From contig NZ_FOVT01000003.1 in NCBI RefSeq assembly GCF_900115245.1, positions 310,001-374,000 of the forward strand: a stretch of 64,000 nt of DNA, written 5' to 3'. The translations under genes were made by a program, and so were the position numbers. A model generated the notes under the pieces. The model was not told the origin of the DNA and did no database searches. It saw only the letters and a program-made list of their open reading frames with translations. Source of the DNA: Mesorhizobium sp. NFR06 (GTDB lineage: Bacteria; Pseudomonadota; Alphaproteobacteria; Rhizobiales; Rhizobiaceae). How positions within the stretch are numbered: the first letter of the stretch is position 1; every line of letters begins with the position of its first letter. This document shows positions 1-9,610 of this stretch, one piece after another.

Positions 1-105
1 ACCGGTCCCGCCGAGCAGTATGTGCCGATGCTTGCCACCCATATCGGCAAGCTCAACGGCGTCGACCTGATGCCTTCGAAGGACGGCGTGAAGCAGAAGA
101 TTTGA
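1..105 (+). CDS. C-terminal end of an unidentified protein
   Basis: The window opens inside a reading frame that gives the 34 residues TGPAEQYVPMLATHIGKLNG and onward, ending in QKI at a TGA. The frame runs from the first base without interruption and is followed by a strong hairpin terminator, so it is very probably the true end of a gene. I do not recognise the family from so short a tail, and no function is proposed. Confidence 0.6.
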   Translation, partial: TGPAEQYVPMLATHIGKLNGVDLMPSKDGVKQKI

Positions 106-160
106 GAGCGGGAGGCGCACTGCCGCTGTTCGATCGCGGAAGCCGGCGCCAAAAGAATTA

Positions 161-184
161 GGGGCGCCTCGCGGCGCCCCTTTT
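161..184. terminator. Rho-independent terminator, probably bidirectional
   Basis: A perfect 8-bp GC-only stem (GGGGCGCC, loop TCGC, GGCGCCCC) is followed directly by TTTT on the plus strand. It sits between the end of the plus-strand gene at 105 and the end of the minus-strand binding-protein gene at 212. The T-run favours the plus-strand gene; the hairpin could also stop transcription from the other side. Confidence 0.8.
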
Positions 185-211
185 CACGTTGCTTCTGAAC
201 GCAGCCGACGC

Positions 212-1201
212 CTATTTCTGGATGCAGGTGTCGGCCGTTTCCTTGGTGCATTCATCGAGGCCGGTGAAGACCGGATCGTCGACCTTCTTGCCGCCGATGA
301 GGTCGAGCATCACCGAAGGCGCCTTGTAGCCCATCTCGAACGGCCGCTGGCCGACGAGCGCGGTCACCAGGCCCTCCTTGGCGATCGCCACCTCGTCGCC
401 GATCGTGTCAGCGGCGCCGATGACGAACTCGTTCTTTCCGATCTTGTCGGCCATAGGCTTGAACAGGTCGCGATAGGGCTGCGGGGCGCCGAACAACGGC
501 CAGCCGCCCATGATGCCGAAGGCGTCGAGCTTCGGATTGGCGGCGAGGATGTCGGTCATCGCCTGCACGCCCTTGGCGCCGTCGTCATTGGTGAACACCG
601 GGCACCCGGGAGCTTCGGTCCAGCCGCCTTCGCCGGCGAGCGCCGCGAGGCCTTCCTTGCCCGACAGCGCGTCGCGCATGCCTTGCGCGCGGCGCAGGAT
701 GTTGTCGGCGGCCGGATTGCCCTCGATGGTGCAGATCGTGCCGCCATTCGGCTTGGCCTTCTTGATGTATTCGCCGATTTTCTTGCCCATCAGGTAGTTG
801 TCGGTGCCGAGATAGGTCTTGCGAAGGGCTGCGTCTTCCTTGGCAAGGTCGGCGTCGACGGTCATGATCGGGATCGACGGGTTGGCGCTCTTGATCGTCT
901 GCGCGATCAGCGGCGCGTTCGAGGGCGAGATCGCCATCGCCGCCGTGTCGGGCTTGCTCAGCATGTCCTGCACGATCTGCGCTTCGCCGGCTTCGTCCGA
1001 GGTCGATGCCGGGCCGGTGTAGAAGCATTCGTATTCCGAGCTGGCGTTTTCCTTGTTCCACTTCTCGCAGCCCTGATGGATGGCTTCGAAGAACGGGTTG
1101 TCGAGACCTTTCACCACAATGACGAGCTGTTTCTTGGCCAAAGCCGGCCCGGCGCCCAACGCCATGGCGGCGACGGCGGCAAGCAAAAGTGTTTTCCTCA
1201 T
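212..1201 (-). CDS. Sugar ABC transporter substrate-binding protein
   Basis: Periplasmic sugar-binding protein of the ribose/galactose type (Peripla_BP_4), 329 residues, expected to deliver a sugar or polyol to the permease at 2440. The ATG at 1201 is chosen because GGGAGG lies just upstream and translation begins with a clean signal peptide (MRKTLLLAAVAAMALGAGPALA, cut before KKQ). The first strand, VIVVKGLDNPFFEAIHQGCEKW, matches the family pattern. Several cysteines (GCEKW, YECFY, GTICTIEG, APGCP, DECTKETADTC) could form disulphides. It is divergent from its ATPase and permease genes, with about 450 bases between. The substrate cannot be told from sequence. Confidence 0.9.
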   Translation of the reverse strand: MRKTLLLAAVAAMALGAGPALAKKQLVIVVKGLDNPFFEAIHQGCEKWNKENASSEYECFYTGPASTSDEAGEAQIVQDMLSKPDTAAMAISPSNAPLIAQTIKSANPSIPIMTVDADLAKEDAALRKTYLGTDNYLMGKKIGEYIKKAKPNGGTICTIEGNPAADNILRRAQGMRDALSGKEGLAALAGEGGWTEAPGCPVFTNDDGAKGVQAMTDILAANPKLDAFGIMGGWPLFGAPQPYRDLFKPMADKIGKNEFVIGAADTIGDEVAIAKEGLVTALVGQRPFEMGYKAPSVMLDLIGGKKVDDPVFTGLDECTKETADTCIQK

Positions 1202-1651
1202 ATCAGTCCTCCCTTGAAAACAGACGGACACCGCGTGCCCGCCACACCGATCAGACCGGATGCACAAGAGCCATGACGAGCATCTCGTAATGTTCGCGTC
1301 CTGGCCGGGCTGATAAGCATTTGCCGATCCGTTTGCCCCATACTGGCGCAGCCGGATCCTTGATCATCAAATCATTTGCCCGCCCTCCGCCGGATAGCCG
1401 GGCGCGGAGCAAATTCTTCCTCCGAGGCTTAGCTAATATCGGCTTCTCGCCAGCGTCAATTCTTATTTGTCCTACAAAACGGATTTTTTGTCGAGTCTCG
1501 AAATTAATCGTCTGACAATTGATTGACGCCTCGTCTGCATTTGCCTAAATGCATGGATCGCGCGTTCGGGAGGAAATGGACGGGCGAGACGCAAGCGGCG
1601 CCGGCGAGGTTGACGGACAGCCGCGCCGATGAATGGGGAGGCTTAAAACTG
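1202..1651. promoter_or_regulatory. Divergent control region of the first sugar ABC system
   Basis: This 450-base gap separates the binding-protein gene (minus) from the ATPase gene (plus) and must hold both promoters. A stretch at about 1436-1555 is AT-rich relative to the surroundings. It contains a perfect inverted repeat TGCATTT-GCCT-AAATGCA at 1536-1553 and two TTTGTC direct repeats near 1466 and 1487, which are plausible operators. No convincing -35/-10 pair could be fixed by eye, and I see no gene in the stretch. Confidence 0.45.
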
Positions 1652-2395
<744 letters not shown>

Positions 2396-2439
2396 TGGCG
2401 CGGAGCCTCGGCGCCCACGCCTTTCAGGAAAGGTCGATA

Positions 2440-3438
2440 ATGGCAGTCACCCTTGACCAGACGATCGCGCAGAAGCAGCACACCTTCCTGTCGCGGCTCT
2501 TTTCCAACCAGACCTTCTGGGTGGTGATCGCGGTCATCCTCGCCTGCCTGTTCCTGTCTTTCGCCACCGATTCCTTCGCCACGTCGAAGAACATCTTCAA
2601 CATCACCCGTAACGTCACCTTCGTCGCCATCATCGCGCTCGGCATGACCTTCGTCATCATCACCGGCGGCATCGACCTCTCGGTCGGCTCGGTGCTGTGC
2701 CTTTGCTCGATGATATTGGCGGTCACAATGCATGCCGGCTATTCGATCGAAATCGGCATTCTGGCATCGATCGCGACCGCGCTTGCCGTCGGCGCGTTCA
2801 ATGGCGTGCTGATCGCCTATCTCGGCTTCCCGCCTTTCGTGGTGACGCTCGGCGTGCTCTCGGTCGCGCGCAGCCTCGCCATGGTCGCTTCCAACAACAC
2901 CGTGGTCTTCCAGTTCGGGCCGGACCACCAGAAGCTTCTGTCGCTGGGCGGCGGCGCCTGGCTGTTCGGCATCGCCAATCCGGTGCTCTACATGATCGTC
3001 CTGGCGCTGATCACGGGCTTCACCCTGCGCTGGACCAAGTTCGGTCGCCACATCTTCGCCATCGGCGGCAATGAGCACGCGGCGACGCTGACCGGCGTTC
3101 CCGTCAAGCAGATCAAGGTCGCCGTCTACATGATCTCCGCACTTTCCGCGGGGCTTGCTGGCATCATCCAGACCGGCTGGCTCGGCGCCGTCACCACCAA
3201 TCTCGGCACCGGCATGGAGCTGCAGGTCATCGCCGCCACCGTCATCGGCGGCGCCAATCTCGCCGGCGGCGTCGGCACCGCGCTCGGCGCCATCGTCGGC
3301 GCCGCGCTGATCGAGGTGATCCGCAACAGCCTCGGCCTGCTCGGCATCAACGCCTTCTGGCAAGGCACGTTCATCGGCGGCGCGATCATCCTGGCGGTGC
3401 TGTTCGACCGCATCCGCAACTTCCGCCGCAGCGACTGA
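2440..3438 (+). CDS. Sugar ABC transporter permease
   Basis: Inner-membrane permease of the BPD_transp_2 (RbsC-like) family, 332 residues. It has a cytoplasmic N-terminus of about 30 residues, then hydrophobic segments from about residue 27 (FWVVIAVILACLFLSF) to the end. Family landmarks are ALGMTFVIITGGIDLSVGS, the FAIGGNEHAATLTGVPV cytoplasmic loop and IGGANLAGGVGTALGAIVGA. The ATG at 2440 has AGGAAAGG upstream. An in-frame ATG at the ATPase stop would add 16 residues without resemblance to the family. Confidence 0.9.
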   Translation: MAVTLDQTIAQKQHTFLSRLFSNQTFWVVIAVILACLFLSFATDSFATSKNIFNITRNVTFVAIIALGMTFVIITGGIDLSVGSVLCLCSMILAVTMHAGYSIEIGILASIATALAVGAFNGVLIAYLGFPPFVVTLGVLSVARSLAMVASNNTVVFQFGPDHQKLLSLGGGAWLFGIANPVLYMIVLALITGFTLRWTKFGRHIFAIGGNEHAATLTGVPVKQIKVAVYMISALSAGLAGIIQTGWLGAVTTNLGTGMELQVIAATVIGGANLAGGVGTALGAIVGAALIEVIRNSLGLLGINAFWQGTFIGGAIILAVLFDRIRNFRRSD

Positions 3439-3586
3439 CGCTCCTATCGCTCAGTCTGAAAATCCGCCCGGGCGGGCGATGCGAAGCGCCTATCTTTCCC
3501 CCACGCCTTGACGCGGGCCGGGGCACAACCGCACTATTCCCGGGCAGGCGAAGGGAGGCCAGTCGCCTGCGGGAGGAATTGTACCC

Positions 3587-4414
3587 ATGACGGACGCGAT
3601 CAGGCTCTATTGGGGCCGGTTCGGACATGTCTCCGTGCTGAACGTCGCCAACGACTTCGTCACCCATGCCCATGGCGAGGCACATCTCATCATCTGGCTG
3701 GAAGGCACGGCCGGCGAAATGACGATCGGCCGCGAGACGGTGCGGCTCGGACCCGCTACAGCAGCCGGTATCAACTCGTTCCAGCCGCACAGTCACGCGC
3801 TTTCGCATGACGGCAGGCCCGGCCTGTTCCTCGCCTTCTACATCGATCCCGACTGGGCGCGCCGGCGCCGCGACCTGCCCTCCTCGGCGCCGTTGTTTAG
3901 GCAGGCGGCGATCACGCTGGAGCCGTGGCTGCACCAGGCGGCGGCGAACCTGCTCGACCATCTGACCGACAACGAAAGCATCGACGACGTCGCCAACTAC
4001 GAGATCGAGCGTTTCATCGACTCCGTGCTCGACGCCGCCGATGCCTCCGCGCCCCTGGCGGCGTGTGCGCGGATCAACACGATGCTCGATTTCCGGGTCC
4101 GCAAGGCGATCCAATTGATGAAGGCCAATGTCTGCGAGCGCATATGCTTCGACGACGTCGCTCGTTCGGTCGGCCTGTCCCGGCCGCATTTCTTCGCGCT
4201 CTTCAAGGAACAGACCAATCTGACGCCGAACGTCTATTGGAACACGCTGCGCATGGAGGAAGCCGTACGCCAGTTGCAGTGGTCGGAGGCACCGCTGATC
4301 TCGGTCGCCTGCAATCTCGGCTTCACCACCCAAGGCAATTTCTCGCGCTTCTTCCGCGATCATGTCGGCGTGCCGCCGACGCTCTATCGCGAAGCGGCGA
4401 GAGCCATGTCCTGA
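3587..4414 (+). CDS. AraC-family transcriptional regulator
   Basis: A 275-residue regulator with an N-terminal cupin-like sensor (HAHGEAHLIIWLEG around residue 27) and a C-terminal AraC double helix-turn-helix from about residue 170 (RVRKAIQLMKANVCERICFDDVARSVGLSRPHFFALFK, then the second helix pair ending CNLGFTTQGNFSRFFRDHVGVPPTLYR). The ATG has GGGAGG 10 bases upstream. It lies after the sugar importer and before the molybdenum-enzyme operon on the same strand. It could control either one; its position just ahead of the SRPBCC gene makes the latter attractive. The effector is unknown. Confidence 0.88.
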   Translation: MTDAIRLYWGRFGHVSVLNVANDFVTHAHGEAHLIIWLEGTAGEMTIGRETVRLGPATAAGINSFQPHSHALSHDGRPGLFLAFYIDPDWARRRRDLPSSAPLFRQAAITLEPWLHQAAANLLDHLTDNESIDDVANYEIERFIDSVLDAADASAPLAACARINTMLDFRVRKAIQLMKANVCERICFDDVARSVGLSRPHFFALFKEQTNLTPNVYWNTLRMEEAVRQLQWSEAPLISVACNLGFTTQGNFSRFFRDHVGVPPTLYREAARAMS

Positions 4415-4539
4415 ACCGTTGCGGGTTCATCCGTCGCCGCCGCTTTTTCCGACTGGTTGATACGCGCTCGAGACGCATTGATAAGCGCCGACGCGTCAGA
4501 GGCGCTAACTTTCCCCGATCATTGCGAGGGAAGAAGTCT

Positions 4540-4983
4540 ATGGCGAAAGTCACCATTTCCAGCGTCATCGACGCGCCGGTCGAGCAGGTTTGGGCGCGCA
4601 TTCGCGACTTCAACGGCTTGCCGAGCTGGCACCCGCGCATGGTCGAAAGCCATATCGAGGACGGCAAGAACGCAGCCACGATCGGCTGCGTGCGTAACTT
4701 CAAACTGGTCAGCGGCGCGCGGCTGCGCGAACAACTGCTCGACTTCTCCGACGAAAATTTCCTGGTCAGCTACTCGATCCTTGAAACGCCGCAGCCGCTC
4801 ACCAACCACAAGGCGACGCTGCAATTGCGGCGCGTGACCGACGGCAACCGCACCTATGCCGAATGGAGCGCGAGCTTCGACGCCGCGCCCGAGGAAGCCG
4901 ACAAGCTGGCCGAGGGCATGGGCGCCAATGTCTTCCAGGGCGGCTTCAACGCCCTGAAAGCCCACTTCGCCGGCCAGAGCTGA
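4540..4983 (+). CDS. SRPBCC-family protein (CoxG/polyketide-cyclase-like)
   Basis: A 147-residue START/Bet v1-fold protein. The opening AKVTISSVIDAPVEQVWARIRDFNGLPSWHP is the classic SRPBCC start, followed by alternating strands and a final amphipathic helix (GANVFQGGFNALKAHF). Genes of this family (CoxG) accompany molybdenum-hydroxylase operons and are thought to help recruit maturation factors to the membrane. Here it is the first gene of such a set, 12 bases before the FAD subunit. A lipid- or substrate-binding role is the alternative. Confidence 0.8.
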   Translation: MAKVTISSVIDAPVEQVWARIRDFNGLPSWHPRMVESHIEDGKNAATIGCVRNFKLVSGARLREQLLDFSDENFLVSYSILETPQPLTNHKATLQLRRVTDGNRTYAEWSASFDAAPEEADKLAEGMGANVFQGGFNALKAHFAGQS

Positions 4984-4995
4984 CGGGAGCGCACC

Positions 4996-5790
4996 ATGTC
5001 GCTCGCGCTGCAGACCTTCTCGACCGTGAAAGACGCCAGTGCAGCCTTGCAGGCCGCCGGCGCTCGCTATCTCGGCGGCGGCACGCTGGTGGTGCGCGCC
5101 GCCAATGAAGGCGACGTCTCCCTCTCCAGCCTTGTCCGCGTCACCGATCCCAGCCTCTCGCGGATCGCGGTTTCCGGCGGCAAGGCCAGACTCGGCGCGT
5201 CCGTCACCATGGCAGCGGTCGCGCGCCATCCCGAACTCAACGCACTTTCGCCGGCCGCGCGGGCCGTCGGCGGGCCGGCGATCCGTAACATGGCGACCGT
5301 CGGCGGCAATTTGTTCGCGCCTGCCCCTTACGGCGACTTCACCGTGGCGTTGCTGGCGCTCGACGCCATCGTCGTCACCGAAGACGGCGAAATGCCGATC
5401 GAGACTTTCTTGACTGGCCGTAATGCCAGCCGCGCCGTGGTCACCGCCGTCGCCTTTCCCTTGCCCGCGGCAGAAAGCTTCCGCTTCCGAAAGGTCTCGC
5501 GGGTCAAGCCAAAGGGCGTCTCGGTGCTGAGCATCGCCGCGCTCCTGCAGCGCACGTCCGATGGCGTGGTGACTTCGGCGCGGATCGCGTTTGGCTGCAT
5601 GGCCGACCGCCCGATGCGGGCCAAGGCGGCGGAGAAGGCGCTGCTTGGCTGCAAGCTGACGTCCAAGGAGATCGCGCCCGCGCTGGCCGCCGCGGGCGCC
5701 GGAACGTCGCCGATCACCGATCCGATCGCCAGCGCCTGGTATCGCGCCGAGGTCCTGCCGGTCCATCTCGGTCGGCTGCTTGTTGGTTGA
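4996..5790 (+). CDS. Molybdenum hydroxylase FAD-binding subunit
   Basis: Medium subunit of a xanthine-dehydrogenase-family enzyme, 264 residues. It carries FAD and passes electrons from the iron-sulphur subunit to the final acceptor. The FAD-binding signatures are YLGGGTLVVRAANEG near residue 30 and GGPAIRNMATVGGNLFAPAPYGDF near residue 93. A C-terminal CO_deh_flav_C-like part follows from about residue 155. It lies between the SRPBCC and 2Fe-2S subunit genes, in the medium-small-large order found in cox-type operons. Confidence 0.92.
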   Translation: MSLALQTFSTVKDASAALQAAGARYLGGGTLVVRAANEGDVSLSSLVRVTDPSLSRIAVSGGKARLGASVTMAAVARHPELNALSPAARAVGGPAIRNMATVGGNLFAPAPYGDFTVALLALDAIVVTEDGEMPIETFLTGRNASRAVVTAVAFPLPAAESFRFRKVSRVKPKGVSVLSIAALLQRTSDGVVTSARIAFGCMADRPMRAKAAEKALLGCKLTSKEIAPALAAAGAGTSPITDPIASAWYRAEVLPVHLGRLLVG

Positions 5791-5853
5791 TCCGATCGTT
5801 GGGGGACGCGCGTCTGTCCGGCCAGTCCGGGCAGGCGCGCACGGGGAGGTAAA

Positions 5854-6336
5854 ATGGCGAAGGTTCCGGTTCAGTTCACACTCAACGGCTCGGAGAAAGC
5901 CGAGTTCGTCGAAAGCGGCACGACGCTGCTCAACGCGCTGCGTGACAAGATCGGCGACACTTCGCCGAAAGGCGGCTGCCACCAGGGCACCTGCGGCGCC
6001 TGCTCCGTCATCATCGACGGCGAATTGAGGCTTTCCTGCCTCACGCTCGCTGAAACCTGCGGCGGCGCCAATATCAAAACCACCGCCGGCCTCGCCGAAG
6101 GCGGCGTGCTGCATCCGCTGCAGCGCGCCTTCCTCGATGGCTTCGCCACGCAGTGCGGCTTCTGCACGCCAGGCATGATCATGGCGGCGAAAGTGCTGCT
6201 CGACCGCACGCCGAACCCCAGCCGCGAGGACGTCGTCGAGGCGCTGTCAGGCAACGTCTGCCGCTGCACCGGCTACGAGCCGATTATCCAGGCGGTGCTG
6301 AGCGCCGCGCGCGCCAATTCGCAGAACGTCGCCTGA
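5854..6336 (+). CDS. Molybdenum hydroxylase 2Fe-2S subunit
   Basis: Small electron-transfer subunit, 160 residues, with two [2Fe-2S] domains. The N-terminal plant-ferredoxin domain shows GGCHQGTCGACSVIIDGELRLSC (about residues 45-67). The C-terminal four-helix domain shows CGFCTPGMIM and NVCRCTGYEPI. All eight cluster cysteines are present. The ATG follows GGGGAGG. The gene ends 11 bases before the first molybdopterin gene. Confidence 0.95.
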   Translation: MAKVPVQFTLNGSEKAEFVESGTTLLNALRDKIGDTSPKGGCHQGTCGACSVIIDGELRLSCLTLAETCGGANIKTTAGLAEGGVLHPLQRAFLDGFATQCGFCTPGMIMAAKVLLDRTPNPSREDVVEALSGNVCRCTGYEPIIQAVLSAARANSQNVA

Positions 6337-6347
6337 GGGACCGAGCC

Positions 6348-7715
6348 ATGGAACTGCGCAAGGATTACTTCGCCGATGTCCGCACGGACGGCCTCAACGA
6401 GATCGGCCAGCCCAGGCCGCGGCTCGATTCCCCTGGACATGTCACCGGCAAGACCGCCTATTTCGCCGACCGTAATTTTCCCGGCATGCTGCATCTGAAG
6501 ATGGTGCGCAGTCCGCACCATCACGCCCGCATCCGCTCGATCGACACATCCGAAGCGGAAAAGCATCCAGGCGTCGTCAAGGTGCTGACCGCCAGGGACG
6601 TGCCGCACAATGTCTACACCATCCTGATCCTGATCCAGATCGGACCTGAAGACGAGACCGTGCTGGCCGACGGCAAGGTGCGCTGGAAGGGCGAGGCCGT
6701 GGTTGCGGTGCTGGCCGAAACCGAGCGCGCCGCGCAGGAGGCCGCCGCCAAGGTCAAGGTCGACTATGAGGTGCTGCCGGCCGTCTTCGACATGGAGGAA
6801 GCGCTGAAGCCCGGCGCGCCACTGGTCAATGAATATCACGGGCAGAACTATTATCTCTACGACAGCGGCGAGTGCCGCAAAGTGCGCTTCGGCGATGTCG
6901 AGGCAGGCTTTGCCCAGGCCGACCACATTCTCGAACAGAGCTACCAGTCCTCGCCGATCGAGCACGCGCCGACCGAGACGACGGGCTGCGTCGTGGCGCC
7001 CGAGGGCAACGACCGCTTCACCTGCTACACCAACACGCAGGCGATGTTCTTCACCCTCGACAACGCCTCGATCATTCTGCAGATGCAGGGCTCGAAGCTG
7101 CACTTCGTCGGCGGCACGGTCGGCGGCGGGTTCGGCGGCAAGGTCGATGTCATCGTCGAGCCGATCGCCATCCTCGCCGCCAAGCTGACCGGACGCCCGG
7201 TCTGTTTTATCTACAGCCGCGAGGAGGAGATGCAGATTTCGTCACCCCGCGCGGCCGAGAAAGTCGTCATCAAGGACGGCGTCATGAAGGACGGCCGCAT
7301 CGTCGCACGCAAGGTGACGGGCTACACCGATGCCGGCGCCTATTCGCGCCACTCGCCCTATGGCGCGCAGAAAGGTGCCGCACATTATCCCGGCCCTTAC
7401 ACGATCCCGAATGTCTGGATCGACACCTATTGCGTCTATACCAACCGCACCCCTTCGTCGGCGATGCGCGGCTTTGGCGTCACCATCGGCGACTTCGCGC
7501 TCGAGGTGCAGATGGACAAGCTGGCGCGGCTGATCGGCATGGACCCGCTCGAACTCCGCTTCATCAACGCCTATCGCGACGGCGACATGAAGGCGCATCG
7601 CCAGCCGACCGAGGGTGCTGCGCTGATCGAATGCATGCAGGAAGCCTCGCGCGCCGCCAACTGGCCGGTGGCGGAAAAATACATGGCGATGTCCTCCTAC
7701 CGGAAAGGAGCCTGA
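6348..7715 (+). CDS. Molybdenum hydroxylase molybdopterin subunit, N-terminal half
   Basis: First of two genes that together make a large subunit of usual length (455 + 334 residues). It covers the Ald_Xan_dh_C domain (from about residue 30, GHVTGKTAYFADRNFPGMLHLKMVRSPHHHARI) and the first half of the molybdopterin-binding domain, including GGTVGGGFGGK, RTPSSAMRGFGVT and DPLELRFINAYRDGD. It stops at TGA 7713 after SSYRKGA. The AYRCSFR loop of CO dehydrogenase is absent; the site is of the xanthine/aldehyde/N-heterocycle type. The next gene has its own ribosome site inside this gene's last codons, so the break looks natural. Confidence 0.88.
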   Translation: MELRKDYFADVRTDGLNEIGQPRPRLDSPGHVTGKTAYFADRNFPGMLHLKMVRSPHHHARIRSIDTSEAEKHPGVVKVLTARDVPHNVYTILILIQIGPEDETVLADGKVRWKGEAVVAVLAETERAAQEAAAKVKVDYEVLPAVFDMEEALKPGAPLVNEYHGQNYYLYDSGECRKVRFGDVEAGFAQADHILEQSYQSSPIEHAPTETTGCVVAPEGNDRFTCYTNTQAMFFTLDNASIILQMQGSKLHFVGGTVGGGFGGKVDVIVEPIAILAAKLTGRPVCFIYSREEEMQISSPRAAEKVVIKDGVMKDGRIVARKVTGYTDAGAYSRHSPYGAQKGAAHYPGPYTIPNVWIDTYCVYTNRTPSSAMRGFGVTIGDFALEVQMDKLARLIGMDPLELRFINAYRDGDMKAHRQPTEGAALIECMQEASRAANWPVAEKYMAMSSYRKGA

Positions 7716-7716
7716 G

Positions 7717-8721
7717 ATGGCGATCCGGCGTGGGCGCGGCGTCGCTGCGATCAACTATCCGACGGGCATGAACCTCGGCGGCGACCCGACCCAGGCGCTG
7801 GTGCATTCGACGCCGACCGGCAATTTCATGGTGACTCTCTCCAGCGTCGATCTGGGCCAGGGCATGAAGCAGATCATGGCACAGATCTGCGCCGAGACGA
7901 TCGGCGTGCCGACCGACCGCGTTATCGTCGACACCGCCGACACCGACACCGGCCCGCATTGCATGGGTACCTTCGCCTCGCGCGGCACGCACCGCGCCGG
8001 CAACGCCGTCATCCAGGCGGCCAAGGAAGCCCGCCAGGTGATGCTGGAAGTGGCCGCCGAGGAGCTGGAGGTGAACGCATCCGACCTCGAGACCGATGGC
8101 CAGGGCAACATACGGGTGAAGGGCGCGCCGCAAAAATCGATCTCGATCTTCGATGTCGCGCTATCCGCGCATTTCAAGCGCGGCCGCTCGATTTCCGGCC
8201 GCGGCATGTTCTTGATCCCGCGCTCCTATCCTGAGAAAGAGACCGGCGCGATGAAGCCCTCCACCTGCTACGCCCATGCCTGTACGGTAGCCGAAGTCGA
8301 GGTCGACGACGAGACCGGCGAGGTGACGGTGCTCAACGTCAAGAACGTCTTCGAGATCGGCCGCGCGCTCAACCCGAAAATGGTCGAGCAGCAGCTGGTC
8401 GGCGGCTCCTGGATGGGCATCAGCCACGCGCTCTACGAGACGACCGAGCCGTACTATCCGAACCGTGACCATGGCGGCACCGATTTCAACCAGTATCTGA
8501 TGCCAGGCCCCGGCGATTTGGCCGAGACCGAAATCATCGTCTTGGAGCGCCCGTCCTCCGACGGGCCGTTCGGGGCCAAGGGTCCGGGCGAGATGTGCGC
8601 CAACCCGCAGATACCGGCGGTTGCCAATGCCGTCTTCGACGCTGTCGGCGTGCGCATCGACACGCTGCCGATCACGCCCGAACGCATCCTGCGCGCGTTG
8701 AAGGCGCAGGCCGCAGGCTGA
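7717..8721 (+). CDS. Molybdenum hydroxylase molybdopterin subunit, C-terminal half
   Basis: Second molybdopterin gene, 334 residues, one base after the previous stop and in another frame. AAAGGAG lies six bases before its ATG. It continues the large subunit from MAIRRGRGVAAINYPTGMN through VDLGQGMKQIMAQICAETIGV, the GTFASRGTHRAGNA cofactor loop and PFGAKGPGEMCANP, whose glutamate corresponds to the catalytic Glu of the family (Glu1261 in bovine xanthine oxidase). The active site must therefore be built from both polypeptides. Nicotinate dehydrogenase of Eubacterium barkeri has the same kind of split (NdhL/NdhM). Substrate unknown; a nitrogen heterocycle is a reasonable guess. Confidence 0.88.
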   Translation: MAIRRGRGVAAINYPTGMNLGGDPTQALVHSTPTGNFMVTLSSVDLGQGMKQIMAQICAETIGVPTDRVIVDTADTDTGPHCMGTFASRGTHRAGNAVIQAAKEARQVMLEVAAEELEVNASDLETDGQGNIRVKGAPQKSISIFDVALSAHFKRGRSISGRGMFLIPRSYPEKETGAMKPSTCYAHACTVAEVEVDDETGEVTVLNVKNVFEIGRALNPKMVEQQLVGGSWMGISHALYETTEPYYPNRDHGGTDFNQYLMPGPGDLAETEIIVLERPSSDGPFGAKGPGEMCANPQIPAVANAVFDAVGVRIDTLPITPERILRALKAQAAG

Positions 8722-8725
8722 GCGG

Positions 8726-9610
8726 ATGATGACGCGCGCAGACGCAGCAGAGATCGCGGCTTCCCCGGAAGCGGTAGCCGCGCTTCTCGCCGCTTCGCGC
8801 TACCTGGCCGACGACAGCCTCGCCACCGTGATCTTCCTGGCGATCCGGTTGGGCAAGCCGCTGCTGCTGGAAGGCGCGCCTGGCGTCGGCAAGACCGAAG
8901 CCGCGAAGGCGATCGCCGAACTGCTTGGCCGCGAACTCGTGCGCCTGCAATGCTATGAAGGTATCGACGCCGGGCATGCGCTCTACGAGTGGAACTACCA
9001 GCGCCAGTTGCTCGCCATCCGCCACGCTGGCGAGCACGAGATCGACATCTATGACGACCGCTTCCTGATCGCCCGGCCGCTGCTGCAGGTGCTGCGCGCG
9101 CCTGAGCAACGCGTGCTTCTGGTCGACGAGATCGACCGCTCCGACCATGAATTCGAAGCGCTGCTGCTCGAATTCCTCTCCGACTTCCAGATCAGCATTC
9201 CGGAACGCGGCACCATCCGCGCCGAGACACAGCCCATCGTCATCCTGACCTCCAACCGCACGCGCGAGCTTGCCGAAGCGCTGCGCCGGCGCTGCGTCTA
9301 TCACTGGATCGGCTATCCCGACGCCCAGCGCGAGGCTGAGATCATCATGCTGCGCTCAGGTCACGTTGCCGAGGCGACGGCGCGCGCCGTGGCGATTGCT
9401 GTGCAGGAGATCCGCGCGAGGCCTCTGGCCAAGCCGCCAGGCATCGCCGAGGCGGTCGAATGGGCCAATGCCGCGACCATCCTCGAAAAAGGCGGCAGCC
9501 CATGGCCGGAAGCCTTCCGCCGCGCCATCGGCGTGCTGATCAAGGACGAGGAGGACCTGGCTGCCATCGCGCCGGAGCTCGGGAGGATTGTCGAGGAGGC
9601 ACTGGCGTGA
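8726..9610 (+). CDS. MoxR-family AAA+ ATPase (CoxD-like)
   Basis: A 294-residue AAA+ ATPase with Walker A GAPGVGKTE, Walker B VLLVDEIDRSD, sensor 1 VILTSNRTRELAEALRRRC and a C-terminal lid domain. With a VWA partner (next gene, overlapping by one base), MoxR proteins act as chaperones. CoxD and CoxE are needed to mature the active site of CO dehydrogenase. The place directly behind the two molybdopterin genes suggests the same maturation job here. Two adjacent ATG codons could serve as start. Confidence 0.9.
   Translation: MMTRADAAEIAASPEAVAALLAASRYLADDSLATVIFLAIRLGKPLLLEGAPGVGKTEAAKAIAELLGRELVRLQCYEGIDAGHALYEWNYQRQLLAIRHAGEHEIDIYDDRFLIARPLLQVLRAPEQRVLLVDEIDRSDHEFEALLLEFLSDFQISIPERGTIRAETQPIVILTSNRTRELAEALRRRCVYHWIGYPDAQREAEIIMLRSGHVAEATARAVAIAVQEIRARPLAKPPGIAEAVEWANAATILEKGGSPWPEAFRRAIGVLIKDEEDLAAIAPELGRIVEEALA

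Noticed and set aside
3464..3475. Palindrome CCGCCCGGGCGG after the permease gene as a terminator.
   Set aside because: It has no loop to speak of and no T-run; chance in GC-rich DNA is likely.
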